Assembly (NCBI GenBank): GCA_964458935.1
Contig: CAYWKS010000001.1
Span: 190,430 to 254,429, forward strand
Direction: 5' to 3'
DNA: 64,000 nucleotides
Source of the DNA: CAYWKS01 sp964458935
GTDB taxonomy: Bacteria; Planctomycetota; Phycisphaerae; Phycisphaerales; Zrk34
Of this stretch, positions 26,960 to 35,724 are shown piece after piece. A model generated the notes under the pieces. The model was not told the DNA's origin. It did no database searches and saw nothing but the letters and a program-made list of their open reading frames with translations. Both the position numbers and the translations under genes were made by a program. Each line of letters begins with the position of its first letter. Position 1 is the stretch's first letter.

Positions 26960-27532
26960 TCACCCGAACGACACGGCCGGGGCTTGCCGCACCGCCGCTT
27001 CCTCGACCTCGAAGAACTCCTCGGGCTTGAACGAAAACAAGTTCGCCACGATGTTGGAGGGGAAGACCTCGATGCGGGTGTTCATGTCGCGGACGTTGGC
27101 GTTGTACAGACGGCGCGCCGCCTGGATACGGTCTTCGGTGTTGGCCAGCTCCTCCTGCAGGTGCAGGAAGTTCTCGCTGGCCTTGAGGTCGGGGTAGCTC
27201 TCACTGACGGCGAACAACTGCCGCAGCGCGCCCACGAGCATGTTCTCGTCCGTGGCCTGCTGCTTGGGCGAACCGGTCGACGCCACGGCGCGCGTGCGCG
27301 CTTCGATGACGTTCTGCAGGGTCTCGCGCTCGTGCGCCGCGTACCCCTTGACCGTCTCGACCAGGTTGGGGATCAGGTCATAGCGGCGGCGCAGTTCGGT
27401 GTCGATCCCCGACCACGACTCGCGGACGTGCTGCCGCAGCCGGACCAGCCCGTTGTATGTGCCGATCAGCCAGAGCACGGGGATCAGCACCAGCACCGCG
27501 ATGACCACGAGAACGATGACTTGATCGGGCAT
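26960..27532 (-). CDS. LemA family protein
   Basis: A 190-residue membrane-anchored protein with the standard LemA layout: one N-terminal helix (VIVLVVIAVLVLIPVLWLI), then NGLVRLRQHVRESWSGIDTELRRRYDLIPNLVETVKGYAAHE, a long helical middle and the C-terminal FPSNIVANLFSFKPEEFFE. LemA proteins are widespread; their biochemical role is not settled. It is downstream of and 15 bases from a membrane protein gene on the same strand; this pairing with a second membrane protein is common for lemA loci. Confidence 0.93.
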   Translation of the reverse strand: MPDQVIVLVVIAVLVLIPVLWLIGTYNGLVRLRQHVRESWSGIDTELRRRYDLIPNLVETVKGYAAHERETLQNVIEARTRAVASTGSPKQQATDENMLVGALRQLFAVSESYPDLKASENFLHLQEELANTEDRIQAARRLYNANVRDMNTRIEVFPSNIVANLFSFKPEEFFEVEEAAVRQAPAVSFG

Positions 27533-27547
27533 GTGTTTGTGTCCTTG

Positions 27548-28246
27548 TCATGGGGCGGCGAGTTGTTGCTGCTTGACGTAGTCCGGGAGGCGATCGAGCA
27601 GGCCGTCGACCACACCCGCCGCGGCGTAGAGGTCGGCGACGTTGAAGCGGCCCGACCGCCAGGCGATCACCCGCTGCGGGTCGAACTCGATGCTGAACCG
27701 CGGGCTGGCGAGCAGGAACTCGATCGCCCGCGCGTGCAGCACGTCGTACGCCCACCGCCGGTCGTCTGCCTTGACGCAGAACCGCCGGCTGAACTCCGCG
27801 GACTCGAAGTCGATATCGTCGTACCCGAAGAACGAGCTGACCTTGTCGAAGATGTTCTCGGCGCGGATGACCAGCGGCTGCAGCGGCACCCGCGCTTCGA
27901 GCACCACGGCGCTGAAGTGATGATGTTGCGTCCTGCGACGACCCTTGGAATCCCGGGAGTGCGTCTCGTAGTGGTAATCGAAGGCCACCAGCGGCCGCCC
28001 GTCCCACAGACCTTCGATGATGTTGAACGCGTAGCGATTGGAACCCCGGCGCAGGCAGTCAAAATGGGCATAGCGCGTATCGAAGCTGGGGTCCCGCGCC
28101 GGCGAGTACGACAGGCCGTGCTCACGCGCCCAGGCCGACATGGCCTCGCGACGCTTCTTGCGCTGATAGGCGGCGATGACGAGCATCACCACCACGAAGG
28201 CGACGAACGCGGCGACCATGATCGGGGGCGCGAGAGGCATACGCAC
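27548..28246 (-). CDS. Membrane-anchored protein upstream of lemA (DUF3137-like)
   Basis: A 232-residue protein with one N-terminal membrane helix (IMVAAFVAFVVVMLVIAAY), then a KKRREAMSAWAREHGLSY segment and an alpha/beta soluble domain with aromatic-rich strands (RYAFNIIEGLWDGRPLVAFDYHYET, HHHFSAVVLEARVPLQPLVI, FEFDPQRVIAW-type core). Family assignment is tentative. It is the first gene of a probable two-gene unit with lemA. Short Asp/Phe motifs give no clear catalytic site. Confidence 0.65.
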   Translation of the reverse strand: MRMPLAPPIMVAAFVAFVVVMLVIAAYQRKKRREAMSAWAREHGLSYSPARDPSFDTRYAHFDCLRRGSNRYAFNIIEGLWDGRPLVAFDYHYETHSRDSKGRRRTQHHHFSAVVLEARVPLQPLVIRAENIFDKVSSFFGYDDIDFESAEFSRRFCVKADDRRWAYDVLHARAIEFLLASPRFSIEFDPQRVIAWRSGRFNVADLYAAAGVVDGLLDRLPDYVKQQQLAAP

Positions 28247-28429
28247 AGTCTACCCGGAAACTGACCCCTGTTGAGGCGGGCACGATCCGGCCCTTCGCTC
28301 GCAGACTCGCTCAGAACCGGCGTGGGGTCGCCCACTCAAGCCACCCGCGGCTGTGCAGGGAGCCGATCACGATGACCACGCCGCTTCTGAGGAGCGGCCG
28401 CGACGAAGAGCCGAATCCCACCAGCGCCC

Positions 28430-30232
28430 TTAGTCAAACTTCCCCAGGACCATTTCGTCGACGCTCTTGCCGGCCGGGACCATGGGGTACACGTGCTCGT
28501 GCTTCTCGACGAGCACTTCGAGCATGGCCGGCCCGTCGTGCGCGAGGAACTCGGCCATGACCCGGGGCAGGTCGGCCTTGGTGGTGCATCGGAAGCCCGC
28601 GGCGTGCATCGCCTCGACGTACTTCACGAAGTCGGGGTTGTGCATCTCGGTGTGGCTGTACCGCTCCTCGTAGAACAGGTCCTGCCACTGCTTGACCATG
28701 CCCTGGAAGTCGTTGTTGAGGATGATGGTCTTGGCGGGGATGTCGTACTGGGCGGCGGTGGTGAACTCGTGGCCGGTCATGCAGAACGACCCGTCGCCGT
28801 CGATGTTGATGACCTGGCGGGGCTTGTCGCCGGTGCGTTCGGCCTCGACCATCATGGCCATCTGCGCGCCGATGCTGGCGGGCACGCCGTAGCCCATCGT
28901 GCCCAGCCCGCCGGAGGTGATCCACTGCCGCGGGTGCTTGAACGTGTAGAACTGCGCCGCCCACATCTGGTGCTGGCCCACGCCCGTGGCGATGATCGCC
29001 TCGCTGTCCGTCTGGCGGCAGAGCTCCTCGAGCACGTACTGGGGCTTGACGTGGCCCTCGCGGTCGTCGTCGGCGTAGCGGAAGGGGTGGGCGCTCTTCC
29101 ATTCGGTGATCTGCCCGACCCAGTCGGCGCGGTCGCGGGCTTCGAGCAGCGGCAGCAGTGCTTCGAGGTTCTTGCGTGCGTCGCCCTCGATACCCAGCGT
29201 CACGGGGATCGCCTTGTTGATCTGCTCGGGGGCGATGTCGAAGTGGATGATCCCTCCCTCGCCGCGCCGCTCGGCCTCGCGCGCGCCGCGGGCGAACTTC
29301 GTCCGGTCGCCGGTCACCCGGTCGTCGAACCGCGCGCCGACCGCGATGATCACGTCCGCCTGGTCCATGGCCCAGTTGGCGTACGCCGAGCCGTGCATCC
29401 CCAGCATGTGCAGCGCCAGGGGGTGCGACTCATCGAAGGCCCCGAGGCCCTGGAGCGTGGTGGTCGCGGGGATCGACGCCTTGATCGCCGCCTCGCGGAG
29501 CGCCGCGACGGCGTCGGCGAGGATCACGCCCTGCCCGACGTAGAAGACCGGCCGCTTGGCGTTGTTGATCAACTCCGCGGCGCGGTCGATCTCACTGCTG
29601 GTGCCCAGCTCGCGGATGTGGTACCCGGGCAGGTGGGGTTCAACGCGGACCGACTCGCGCAGCACCGACGCGGTCACGTCCTTGGGCAGGTCCACGACCA
29701 CCGGGCCGGGCCGACCCGTCGTGGCGATGTGGAATGCCTCGTTGATCCGGCGGGGCAGTTCGCGGACATCCTTGACCAGCACGTTCCACTTGGTGCAGGG
29801 GCGGGTGATGCCGGTGACGTCGGCCTCCTGGAAGGCGTCGGTGCCGATGGCGCTGGTGGCGACCTGGCCGGAGAACACGATCATGGGCGTGCCGTCCATC
29901 AGCGCGTCCTGGAGTGGCGTGACGGTGTTGGTGGCGCCGGGTCCGCTGGTCACGAGCACGATACCGGGCTTGCCGCTGACGCGGGCGTAGCCCTCGGCCA
30001 TGTGGCCGGCGCCCTGCTCGTGGCGGGTCAGCACGAACTTGAAGTGCTGAGACTCGTAGATCGCGTCGAAGACCGGCAGGATCGCCCCGCCGGGGTAGCC
30101 GAAGACGACCTCCACGCCGTGCTCGCGCATCAGCTCGTGGAAGATCTGCGCCCCGGTCATGCCGGTGTACTGGTCGGTCTTCGGTCCGCTGGCGACCGAG
30201 GCGATGTCGGTGCTGAGGTTGTAGGTGGTCAT
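28430..30232 (-). CDS. ilvB: Acetolactate synthase large subunit
   Basis: A 600-residue ThDP enzyme catalysing the first common step of valine, leucine and isoleucine synthesis. It has the N-terminal MTGAQIFHELMREHGVEVVFGYPGGAILPVFDAIYE with the catalytic Glu region, RHEQGAGHMAEGYARVSGKPG, the FAD-binding middle domain, and the ThDP-binding GDGSFCMTGHEFTTAAQYDIPAKTIILNN (GDG...NN) near residue 455. The ATG at 30232 has an AAGGA site; the longer in-frame form includes the leader hairpin. The regulatory subunit gene ilvN is not adjacent, and ilvD lies about 22 kb away in this window. Confidence 0.95.
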   Translation of the reverse strand: MTTYNLSTDIASVASGPKTDQYTGMTGAQIFHELMREHGVEVVFGYPGGAILPVFDAIYESQHFKFVLTRHEQGAGHMAEGYARVSGKPGIVLVTSGPGATNTVTPLQDALMDGTPMIVFSGQVATSAIGTDAFQEADVTGITRPCTKWNVLVKDVRELPRRINEAFHIATTGRPGPVVVDLPKDVTASVLRESVRVEPHLPGYHIRELGTSSEIDRAAELINNAKRPVFYVGQGVILADAVAALREAAIKASIPATTTLQGLGAFDESHPLALHMLGMHGSAYANWAMDQADVIIAVGARFDDRVTGDRTKFARGAREAERRGEGGIIHFDIAPEQINKAIPVTLGIEGDARKNLEALLPLLEARDRADWVGQITEWKSAHPFRYADDDREGHVKPQYVLEELCRQTDSEAIIATGVGQHQMWAAQFYTFKHPRQWITSGGLGTMGYGVPASIGAQMAMMVEAERTGDKPRQVINIDGDGSFCMTGHEFTTAAQYDIPAKTIILNNDFQGMVKQWQDLFYEERYSHTEMHNPDFVKYVEAMHAAGFRCTTKADLPRVMAEFLAHDGPAMLEVLVEKHEHVYPMVPAGKSVDEMVLGKFD

Positions 30233-30708
30233 GGTCACAGGTCCTTGCGGCGTTTCGTTCTCCGGGCCGCAGCCCGGGCGGTGGTTATAACCCAAGTCGG
30301 TCGGATCAAGCGTGTAGGGCGAATGTTGGCGGTCCGGATGCCCGATGATCTGCGTGTCGGTGTCGGCCGGCGGATCGCGACATCCTCAGGCCGGGGCTTC
30401 CGGGGGTGGGGGTAGCGGTTCTTCCGCTCACCTAACAACGACCGGAACGACAGCCGTGCGGGTCAGGCCGAACACCCGTCCGCATAGCCGCATCACGATC
30501 TGGCAGAACAAGCCGCTCATAAGACTGGCGAGTATATCGGCCTCCACAGGCCATGCCAACAACAAACTCGCAATAAATCGCGTGCCTCTCCCGCTCGGGG
30601 GCGGCGGCCTGCCCCGGGTCGGACCGGTCGAGTCGAATCCTCTCCGCATCCGGCCCGACCCGCCGATACACTGCAATATCCCGCCCCGCCCGGGCGTTGG
30701 ACAGGTGC
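30233..30708. other. Divergent control region between ilvB and the ECF sigma gene
   Basis: A 476-base gap without a supported gene. Toward ilvB it holds a promoter-like element and hairpin (30262-30289). The rest has scattered GC-rich inverted repeats and an AT-richer patch near 30510-30590. I see no leader-peptide run of branched-chain codons and no T-box features. The TACACT near 30667-30672 is a possible -10 for the sigma gene. Confidence 0.4.
30262..30289 (-). promoter_or_regulatory. Candidate ilvB -10 box and leader hairpin
   Basis: On the minus strand TATAAC (30284-30289) is a good -10 hexamer; the nearest -35-like TTGATC is only 14 bases upstream, which is short. Immediately downstream lies a perfect CCGGGC/GCCCGG hairpin (30262-30277, loop 4), 30 bases before the ATG. 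Confidence 0.35.
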
Positions 30709-31287
30709 ATGCGGATGGCCCAATCGCTGAACGCAACGCTGGATGCCGCTGCCGCCGGCGATCAGGCCGCCTGGCGATCGCTCATTGACGCGTTCACGGA
30801 CCGGGTATTCGGCCTGATCTACCGCCAGTGCGGCGATCGCGAGCTCGCCGAGGAGATCACCCAGGCCACCTTCGTCAAGGTCCTGGACAAGGTCGGCGAG
30901 TACAAGCAGACCGGCCAGTTCGAGTCATGGCTGTTTCGGATTGCGATGAACCGGCTCCGCGACGAGATGCGGCGCCGCAAGCGCCAGGCCCGGGCCGTGG
31001 ACTTCGCCGAGACCCCGCCCGAGACGATCGGGTATGGCGGCGCGTGCGACGGGGCCGACCCGTCCGGCCCGCTGGTCGAGGCCGAGCAGCACGCCGCCCT
31101 CACCGCGGCGATCGACCGGCTGCCCGACGCCGACCGCAAGCTGATCCACATGCGATATGCTGGCGGGATGAGCTACCAGCAGATCGCCGAAGCGCTGGAC
31201 CAGCCGCTGGGCACCGTGCTCGCCCGCGGCCACCGCGCCCTGAAGAAGCTCAGGACCATGCTGGAAGACAACGCCAACGCCGCTTGA
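30709..31287 (+). CDS. ECF-type RNA polymerase sigma factor
   Basis: A sigma factor of about 192 residues with only regions 2 and 4. Region 2 reads AFTDRVFGLIYRQCGDRELAEEITQATFVKVLDKVGEYKQTGQFESWLFRIAMNRLRDEMRRRK in successive blocks from residue 25 to 90. Region 4 is near residues 130-180 (LPDADRKLIHMRYAGGMSYQQIAEALDQPLGTVLARGHRALKKLR). The start could be ATG 30709, ATG 30715 or an upstream TTG. Its TGA overlaps a downstream ATG, and the next genes encode a single-pass membrane protein and an exported helical protein, a typical sigma/anti-sigma/envelope-stress arrangement. Confidence 0.92.
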   Translation: MRMAQSLNATLDAAAAGDQAAWRSLIDAFTDRVFGLIYRQCGDRELAEEITQATFVKVLDKVGEYKQTGQFESWLFRIAMNRLRDEMRRRKRQARAVDFAETPPETIGYGGACDGADPSGPLVEAEQHAALTAAIDRLPDADRKLIHMRYAGGMSYQQIAEALDQPLGTVLARGHRALKKLRTMLEDNANAA

Positions 31288-31304
31288 TGACCAGGACACA
31301 TGCC

Positions 31305-31796
31305 ATGAACCGCCCCCATGAAGACAACCCGATCGCGCAGGACCCGGCACTGGCCGCCCTGGATCGACGCCTGGCCGACGAGTTGCCCGCCCGGGCGCCG
31401 GCGGGGCTGGCTGACCGCATCTTCGCCGCGACGGCCGGTCAACTCCACCAGGCCGGCCGCGACGTCGTCGGCCGCATCGGATGGACACAATGGCGCGTGT
31501 GGCGATACGCCGCCGCGCTCGGGCTGATCATGTTCTACCTGGCCGCGTGGTCAAGGCCGCACCTGACCCCGACCCCCATCCCCACCGCCCAGGTGACGCT
31601 GACCCAGCAGGTCGCCGACCCGCCGGACACCGCGCTGGACCAGGACATCGATGCGCTGGCGGCCGAGGTCGACAGGCTCTCGGCCGCCCTGGCCGGCGAC
31701 GCCTCCACGCGACGCGCCTACACATCGGCCGACACCGGCGACTTCGCCGCGGAGCTTTACCAGCTCGAACAGGCTCTGGACAGCGGCGGTGTCTGA
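31305..31796 (+). CDS. Probable anti-sigma factor, single-pass membrane protein
   Basis: A 163-residue protein directly downstream of the ECF sigma gene. The cytosolic N-terminus (about 65 residues) is acidic and contains LAALDRRLADELPARAPAGLADRIFAAT, which is the style of short planctomycete and proteobacterial anti-sigma domains. One membrane helix (YAAALGLIMFYLAAW) follows and the outer C-terminus is acidic and helical (DQDIDALAAEVDRLSAALAG). There is no HxxxCxxC zinc motif, so it is not a ZAS-type anti-sigma factor. ATG 31305 has AGGA upstream; an ATG at 31287 overlapping the sigma stop is the alternative. Confidence 0.65.
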   Translation: MNRPHEDNPIAQDPALAALDRRLADELPARAPAGLADRIFAATAGQLHQAGRDVVGRIGWTQWRVWRYAAALGLIMFYLAAWSRPHLTPTPIPTAQVTLTQQVADPPDTALDQDIDALAAEVDRLSAALAGDASTRRAYTSADTGDFAAELYQLEQALDSGGV

Positions 31797-31821
31797 GTTG
31801 CCCATGCCCGAAGGACCCCAC

Positions 31822-32700
31822 ATGACCGACCCCATCCACAGGACCAAACGTTGGCGAGCCGGGCTGGTGATGGCGTGCGCACTGGCCGGCGTGCTGTGCC
31901 TGGCGAGCCCGGCCCCGGCCGATGGCGAGGCGACCGAGCCGGCCGCCGCCAATCACCCCGACGAACCCGGCGACGCCGAGGCTCGCCCGTGCGATCGAGG
32001 CGACCGCATGGACCGCCGGCCCCCGCGCCCGCTCGAACGCCTGCGCCGGTGGCGCGAGAGCCAGGCCGACCCCAACCGCCCGGACACGCGACCGTTCGCG
32101 CCCGAGCCCGCCGGCCGCATGCCACCACTGAATGACGAGCAGGTGCACCAGATGCTCGCGGTGCTGGGCGACGTCAACCCGGACCTGCAGGCCAAGCTCC
32201 GCCGGGCCTTGCGCACCAACCCCGAGCGGGCCCGCCACGTCATGGCCCGGATGCACGAGCGGCTGAGGCCGCTGATCGAGCTCCGGGCCGACGAACCCGA
32301 GCACTACCGCCTTCGGGTTCGCGACATGCGTTACAAGGTCGAGGCGTTCAAGCTGGCCATGCAGGTCCGCCGCGCCGCGCCCGAAGACCCCGAGCGGGCC
32401 CAGGCGCTCCGCGGTGAATTGCACGACATGATCGACAAGCACTTCGAGGTGCGACAGGCCCTCCGCGAACGCGAGTTGCACCAGCTCGAACGACGCATCA
32501 ACGAGCTCCGCGAAGAACTCGCCGAACACCGCTCCCGCAAGGCCGAGCTCGTCGAGCAGCACATGGCGCGGCTGTTGCAAGGCCACCGCGATCCGCCCGA
32601 TGGCGACGACCCGCACCATCGCCCGCACCACGCGCCCGACGGCGTCCACGCCACACCCGAGCGCGACGACCCTCGGCGCGACCGCCCCGAAGACCGCTGA
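31822..32700 (+). CDS. Exported helical protein of the sigma cassette (Spy/CpxP-like in style)
   Basis: A 292-residue exported protein. The signal peptide is about residues 13-33 (LVMACALAGVLCLASPAPADG). The mature part is dominated by long charged amphipathic helices (LNDEQVHQMLAVLGDVNPDLQAKLRRALRTNPERARHVMARM; LRERELHQLERRINELREELAEH), with a His/Asp-rich tail (GHRDPPDGDDPHHRPHHAPDG) that could bind metal. This recalls periplasmic stress proteins controlled by ECF sigma factors; homology is not established. ATG 31822 has AAGGA upstream; ATG 31804 is an alternative. Confidence 0.65.
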   Translation: MTDPIHRTKRWRAGLVMACALAGVLCLASPAPADGEATEPAAANHPDEPGDAEARPCDRGDRMDRRPPRPLERLRRWRESQADPNRPDTRPFAPEPAGRMPPLNDEQVHQMLAVLGDVNPDLQAKLRRALRTNPERARHVMARMHERLRPLIELRADEPEHYRLRVRDMRYKVEAFKLAMQVRRAAPEDPERAQALRGELHDMIDKHFEVRQALRERELHQLERRINELREELAEHRSRKAELVEQHMARLLQGHRDPPDGDDPHHRPHHAPDGVHATPERDDPRRDRPEDR

Positions 32701-32706
32701 GGCGGA

Positions 32707-33591
32707 TCAGGCGCGATCGGCGACGAGCACGCGGGGATGACCCTCCGCGTCCGCCAGCACATGCGCGTGGGCCAGGCCCTTCGCACCCCGCGCACGCTCC
32801 AACACCATCGCCTTGCGCGATGCCGCAAACTCCACCACCAGTTGCCCCGGATCGGCCAGCCACCGCCCCGCCCCGTCGATCAACGGCCCGACCACGTCCA
32901 TGCCCTCGGGCCCGCCGCGCAACGCACCGGTCGGCTCGTACCGCTTCACGTTCGCCGCCACCGCGCCCCACTCGTCGTCGGGGATGTACGGCGGGTTGGC
33001 GCAGATGAACGCGTACCTGCCGCTCAGCGGCTCGAACAATCCGCCCGGGCGAAAGTCGATGCGGTCGGCCACGCCGTGACGCTCGGCGTTCCGCCGCGCC
33101 ACCGCCAGCGCCGCGTCGCTCACGTCCGTCGCCACGACCCGCGCCTCGGCCAGGTGCTTCGCCACCGCCACCGCGATGCACCCGCTGCCCGTGCCGATGT
33201 CGGCGATGGTCGGCTCGTGGAAGCCCGGCGTCCGCTTGGCGTGCTGGACCACGTGCTCGACCAGCGCCTCGGTGCTCGGACGGGGGATCAGCACGTCCGG
33301 GTTGACCTCGAACGACATGGAGAAGAAATACGCCTCCCCGACGAGGTATTGGACCGGCTCATGCGCCGCGGCCCGCTCGACCAGCTCGCGGTACGCCGCC
33401 CGCTCCAGCGGCGACGCCGGCCGATCCAGGTCCGTGTACAGCCGGATCCGCGGTGAATCCAGCACGTGCGCCAGCAACATCTCCGCCGCCAGCCGCGCCG
33501 GATCCACGCCGCGACGCTCGAAATGATCGGTCGTCCATTCCAGCAGCTTGCGGCTCGTCCAGGTCGGCTCGCTCGGAGGCTTGGGGGTCAT
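32707..33591 (-). CDS. prmC: Peptide chain release factor N5-glutamine methyltransferase
   Basis: A 294-residue enzyme that methylates the Gln of the GGQ motif in release factors. The N-terminal helical domain (EWTTDHFERRGVDPARLAAEMLLAHVL) is followed by VNPDVLIPRPSTEALVEHVV, the SAM motif IADIGTGSGCIAVAVAKHL and the catalytic NPPY (ICANPPYIPDDEW). The ATG at 33591 gives MTPKPPSEPTWTSRKLLEWT. A spurious in-frame extension runs on through the opposite-strand glycosyltransferase gene and was cut. Its substrate gene prfA is at 48687-49760 in this window. Confidence 0.93.
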   Translation of the reverse strand: MTPKPPSEPTWTSRKLLEWTTDHFERRGVDPARLAAEMLLAHVLDSPRIRLYTDLDRPASPLERAAYRELVERAAAHEPVQYLVGEAYFFSMSFEVNPDVLIPRPSTEALVEHVVQHAKRTPGFHEPTIADIGTGSGCIAVAVAKHLAEARVVATDVSDAALAVARRNAERHGVADRIDFRPGGLFEPLSGRYAFICANPPYIPDDEWGAVAANVKRYEPTGALRGGPEGMDVVGPLIDGAGRWLADPGQLVVEFAASRKAMVLERARGAKGLAHAHVLADAEGHPRVLVADRA

Positions 33592-33681
33592 CGCGGCGAT
33601 TGTATCCGCACCCGTCCGTGCCGCCGACACCCCGGCGGACCCGACCGCCGGCTGCCCACTTTCATCCACGTCCGTCGGTGT

Positions 33682-33687
33682 TACAAT
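33682..33687 (+). promoter_or_regulatory. Candidate -10 box of the glycosyltransferase gene
   Basis: TACAAT, 75 bases before the ATG at 33763, in the gap between divergent genes. No convincing -35 hexamer is seen at 16-18 bases. Confidence 0.3.
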
Positions 33688-33762
33688 GTCCACGCACCAG
33701 GGACGGCGCAGCTCTCGCCCGTTCGATTCAACCCCAACCGTGACCATGGAAAGGTCCGTTCG

Positions 33763-35295
33763 ATGCGCGTTCTCATGCTCGGCTGGGAGTTTCCGCCCTT
33801 CATCAGCGGCGGCCTGGGCACCGCCTGCTACGGCCTGACCCGCGCGATGAGCAAACTCGGCACCGAGGTGCTCTTCGTGCTGCCCAAGGCCGTCGAAGCC
33901 GAGTACGTCGGACACATCCGCCTGCTCAGCCCCGACAAGCCCCACGACGAGCCGCGCCGCGCCCAAGCCGCCGCGGCGCAGGCCACGCCCGCCGCCGCCG
34001 CCGACCGCACCGAAGCGCCCGCCGCCGGTCCCGAGCGCAGCGAAGGGCCGGACACCGCGCCCTTCGACCCGCACGCGCCCGAGCCGATGCGCCGTGTCAC
34101 GTTCAAGCAGGTCCCCGCGTGGCTGCACCCCTACCAGACCCCGCGCGACTACAAGCGGAGCGTCGAGGAGATGAAGCGGATCGAAGCGCTGCGGCGCGGC
34201 GAGATCACCGAAGCGCAGTTCCTCGCCCAGACCGCCGCCGCCGAGCAGCAGGCCGCCGCGCACGACGCGCGGGAACACGCCGCGCTCCGACCCGCCCGGG
34301 AAGTCGACTACGCCGGCGACATCATCGCCGAGAGCCAGCGCTACGCCGAACTGTGCCACCGCCTCACACGCCGTGAGCATTTCGACGTCATCCACGCCCA
34401 CGACTGGATCACCTACCCCGCGGGCATGGCCATCGCCGGCGCCAGCGGCAAGCCCCTCGTCGTCCACGTCCACTCCACCGAGTTCGACCGGTCCGGCGAG
34501 TCGATCCACACCCAGATCTACGACATCGAGCGGCGCGGCATGCACGCCGCCGCCCGCGTCGTCTGCGTCTCCCACCTCACCCGCAAGATCTGCGAACACC
34601 GCTACGGCGTGCCCCACGACAAGATCACCGTCGTCTACAACGGCATCGAACACGACGAAGACCAGCCCGTCGTCCCCCCCGAGGTCACCATCCAGCGCGG
34701 CGACAAGATCGTCCTGTTCCTCGGCCGGCTCACCATGCAGAAAGGCCCCGAATACTTCCTCGGTGCGGCGCGCAAAGTCCTCGACAAGTTCGACCGCGTC
34801 AAGTTCATCGTCGCCGGGTCCGGCGACATGGCCAGCCGAACCATCCAGCTCGCCGCCGAGATGGGCATCGGCCACAAGGTCCTGTTCACCGGGTTCCTCC
34901 GCGGCAAGGACGTCGAACGCGTCTTCCGCATGGCCGACGTCTACGTCATGCCCAGCGTCTCCGAACCGTTCGGCATCGCCCCGCTCGAAGCCATCCGGCA
35001 CGACGTGCCGGTCATCATCAGCAAGAACTCCGGCGTCGCCGAGGTCATCCGCCACGCGCTCAAGGTCGACTTCTGGGACACCGACGAGATGGCGAACAAG
35101 ATCATCGCCGTGCTGCGTCACCCGCCGCTCGGCCGCACCCTCCGCGAGCAGGCCGACTTCGAGATCCGCCAGCTCACCTGGGACGGGGCCGCCGCCAAGT
35201 GCACCCACGTCTACCGGCAGGCCATCGCCGACCTCGCCGAAATCGCCCCGCCCAGCGGCAACGTCGCCCCGCCACGCCGCGCCGCCCAGCAATGA
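33763..35295 (+). CDS. GT-B glycosyltransferase, starch/glycogen synthase-like
   Basis: A 510-residue cytosolic enzyme. The N-terminus MRVLMLGWEFPPFISGGLGTACYGLTRAM carries the nucleotide-sugar loop typical of glycogen synthase and GT4 enzymes (xGGLG). The C-terminal half has HVHSTEFDRSGES, FLGRLTMQKGPEYFL, the acceptor loop FTGFLRGKDVERVF and PSVSEPFGIAPLEAIRHDVPVI with the catalytic EPFG Glu region. Residues about 65-110 are an Ala/Pro-rich insertion. Similar proteins elongate alpha-glucans, but without neighbours the exact donor and acceptor are uncertain. AAAGG lies upstream of the ATG. Confidence 0.82.
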   Translation: MRVLMLGWEFPPFISGGLGTACYGLTRAMSKLGTEVLFVLPKAVEAEYVGHIRLLSPDKPHDEPRRAQAAAAQATPAAAADRTEAPAAGPERSEGPDTAPFDPHAPEPMRRVTFKQVPAWLHPYQTPRDYKRSVEEMKRIEALRRGEITEAQFLAQTAAAEQQAAAHDAREHAALRPAREVDYAGDIIAESQRYAELCHRLTRREHFDVIHAHDWITYPAGMAIAGASGKPLVVHVHSTEFDRSGESIHTQIYDIERRGMHAAARVVCVSHLTRKICEHRYGVPHDKITVVYNGIEHDEDQPVVPPEVTIQRGDKIVLFLGRLTMQKGPEYFLGAARKVLDKFDRVKFIVAGSGDMASRTIQLAAEMGIGHKVLFTGFLRGKDVERVFRMADVYVMPSVSEPFGIAPLEAIRHDVPVIISKNSGVAEVIRHALKVDFWDTDEMANKIIAVLRHPPLGRTLREQADFEIRQLTWDGAAAKCTHVYRQAIADLAEIAPPSGNVAPPRRAAQQ

Positions 35296-35307
35296 ATCCC
35301 CAGGGCT

Positions 35308-35335
35308 TTGACATGCCCGAGTCCGACGATATGCT
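35308..35335 (+). promoter_or_regulatory. Sigma-70-type promoter of tRNA-Phe
   Basis: A perfect TTGACA (35308-35313), 16 bases and TATGCT (35330-35335). Predicted transcription start near 35342, giving a precursor leader of about 44 bases before the tRNA. Confidence 0.65.
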
Positions 35336-35385
35336 GTTGCGTTCGCCCAACGCCGGTCCCGACCACCGCGACGGACCGGACTCGC

Positions 35386-35458
35386 GGGCAGGTAGCTCAG
35401 TTGGTAGAGCACGGCACTGAAAATGCCGGTGTCGGCGGTTCAAGTCCGCCCCTGCCCA
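35386..35458 (+). tRNA. tRNA-Phe (anticodon GAA)
   Basis: A 73-base cloverleaf: acceptor stem GGGCAGG/CCTGCCC with discriminator A, D arm with AGCTCAGTTGGTAGAGC, anticodon stem CGGCA/TGCCG with loop CTGAAAA (anticodon GAA at 35419-35421), and T arm GGCGG-TTCAAGT-CCGCC. The 3' CCA is not encoded. Confidence 0.97.
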
Positions 35459-35474
35459 TTTCCCCCCTCTCTCC

Positions 35475-35492
35475 GCGACCGGGCCCGGTCGC
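35475..35492. repeat. Perfect 18-base palindrome after tRNA-Phe
   Basis: GCGACCGGGCCCGGTCGC begins 17 bases after the tRNA. It could fold at the end of the tRNA transcript, but no T-run follows, so it is not a standard intrinsic terminator. Confidence 0.5.
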
Positions 35493-35724
35493 TCAATCAT
35501 TGTTACTGCATGCGATCATTATCACGACGCACCCGACCCAAGCGCGAGACACGCCCTGGGGTGAAGAAGGTCCTTGATGAAACAGGGTTCCCGACACCTT
35601 TTCCGGTCCCCTGACACCTTTCCTTCCACTACGTTGATCGAGACCGCATCCGACGCGGGCCAGCCAGAAGGGCAAGAGCGCCAGCCGCGCTGACCATCGC
35701 GACGACAGTCGTCTCGGCAATCCG

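Noticed and set aside
33592..35412. In-frame upstream extension of prmC
   Set aside because: It would run antisense through the glycosyltransferase gene and tRNA-Phe; the normal PrmC N-terminus begins at 33591.
35386..35458. attB/attL site with duplicated tRNA 3' end
   Set aside because: No second copy of the tRNA 3' sequence and no integrase gene were found in the window.
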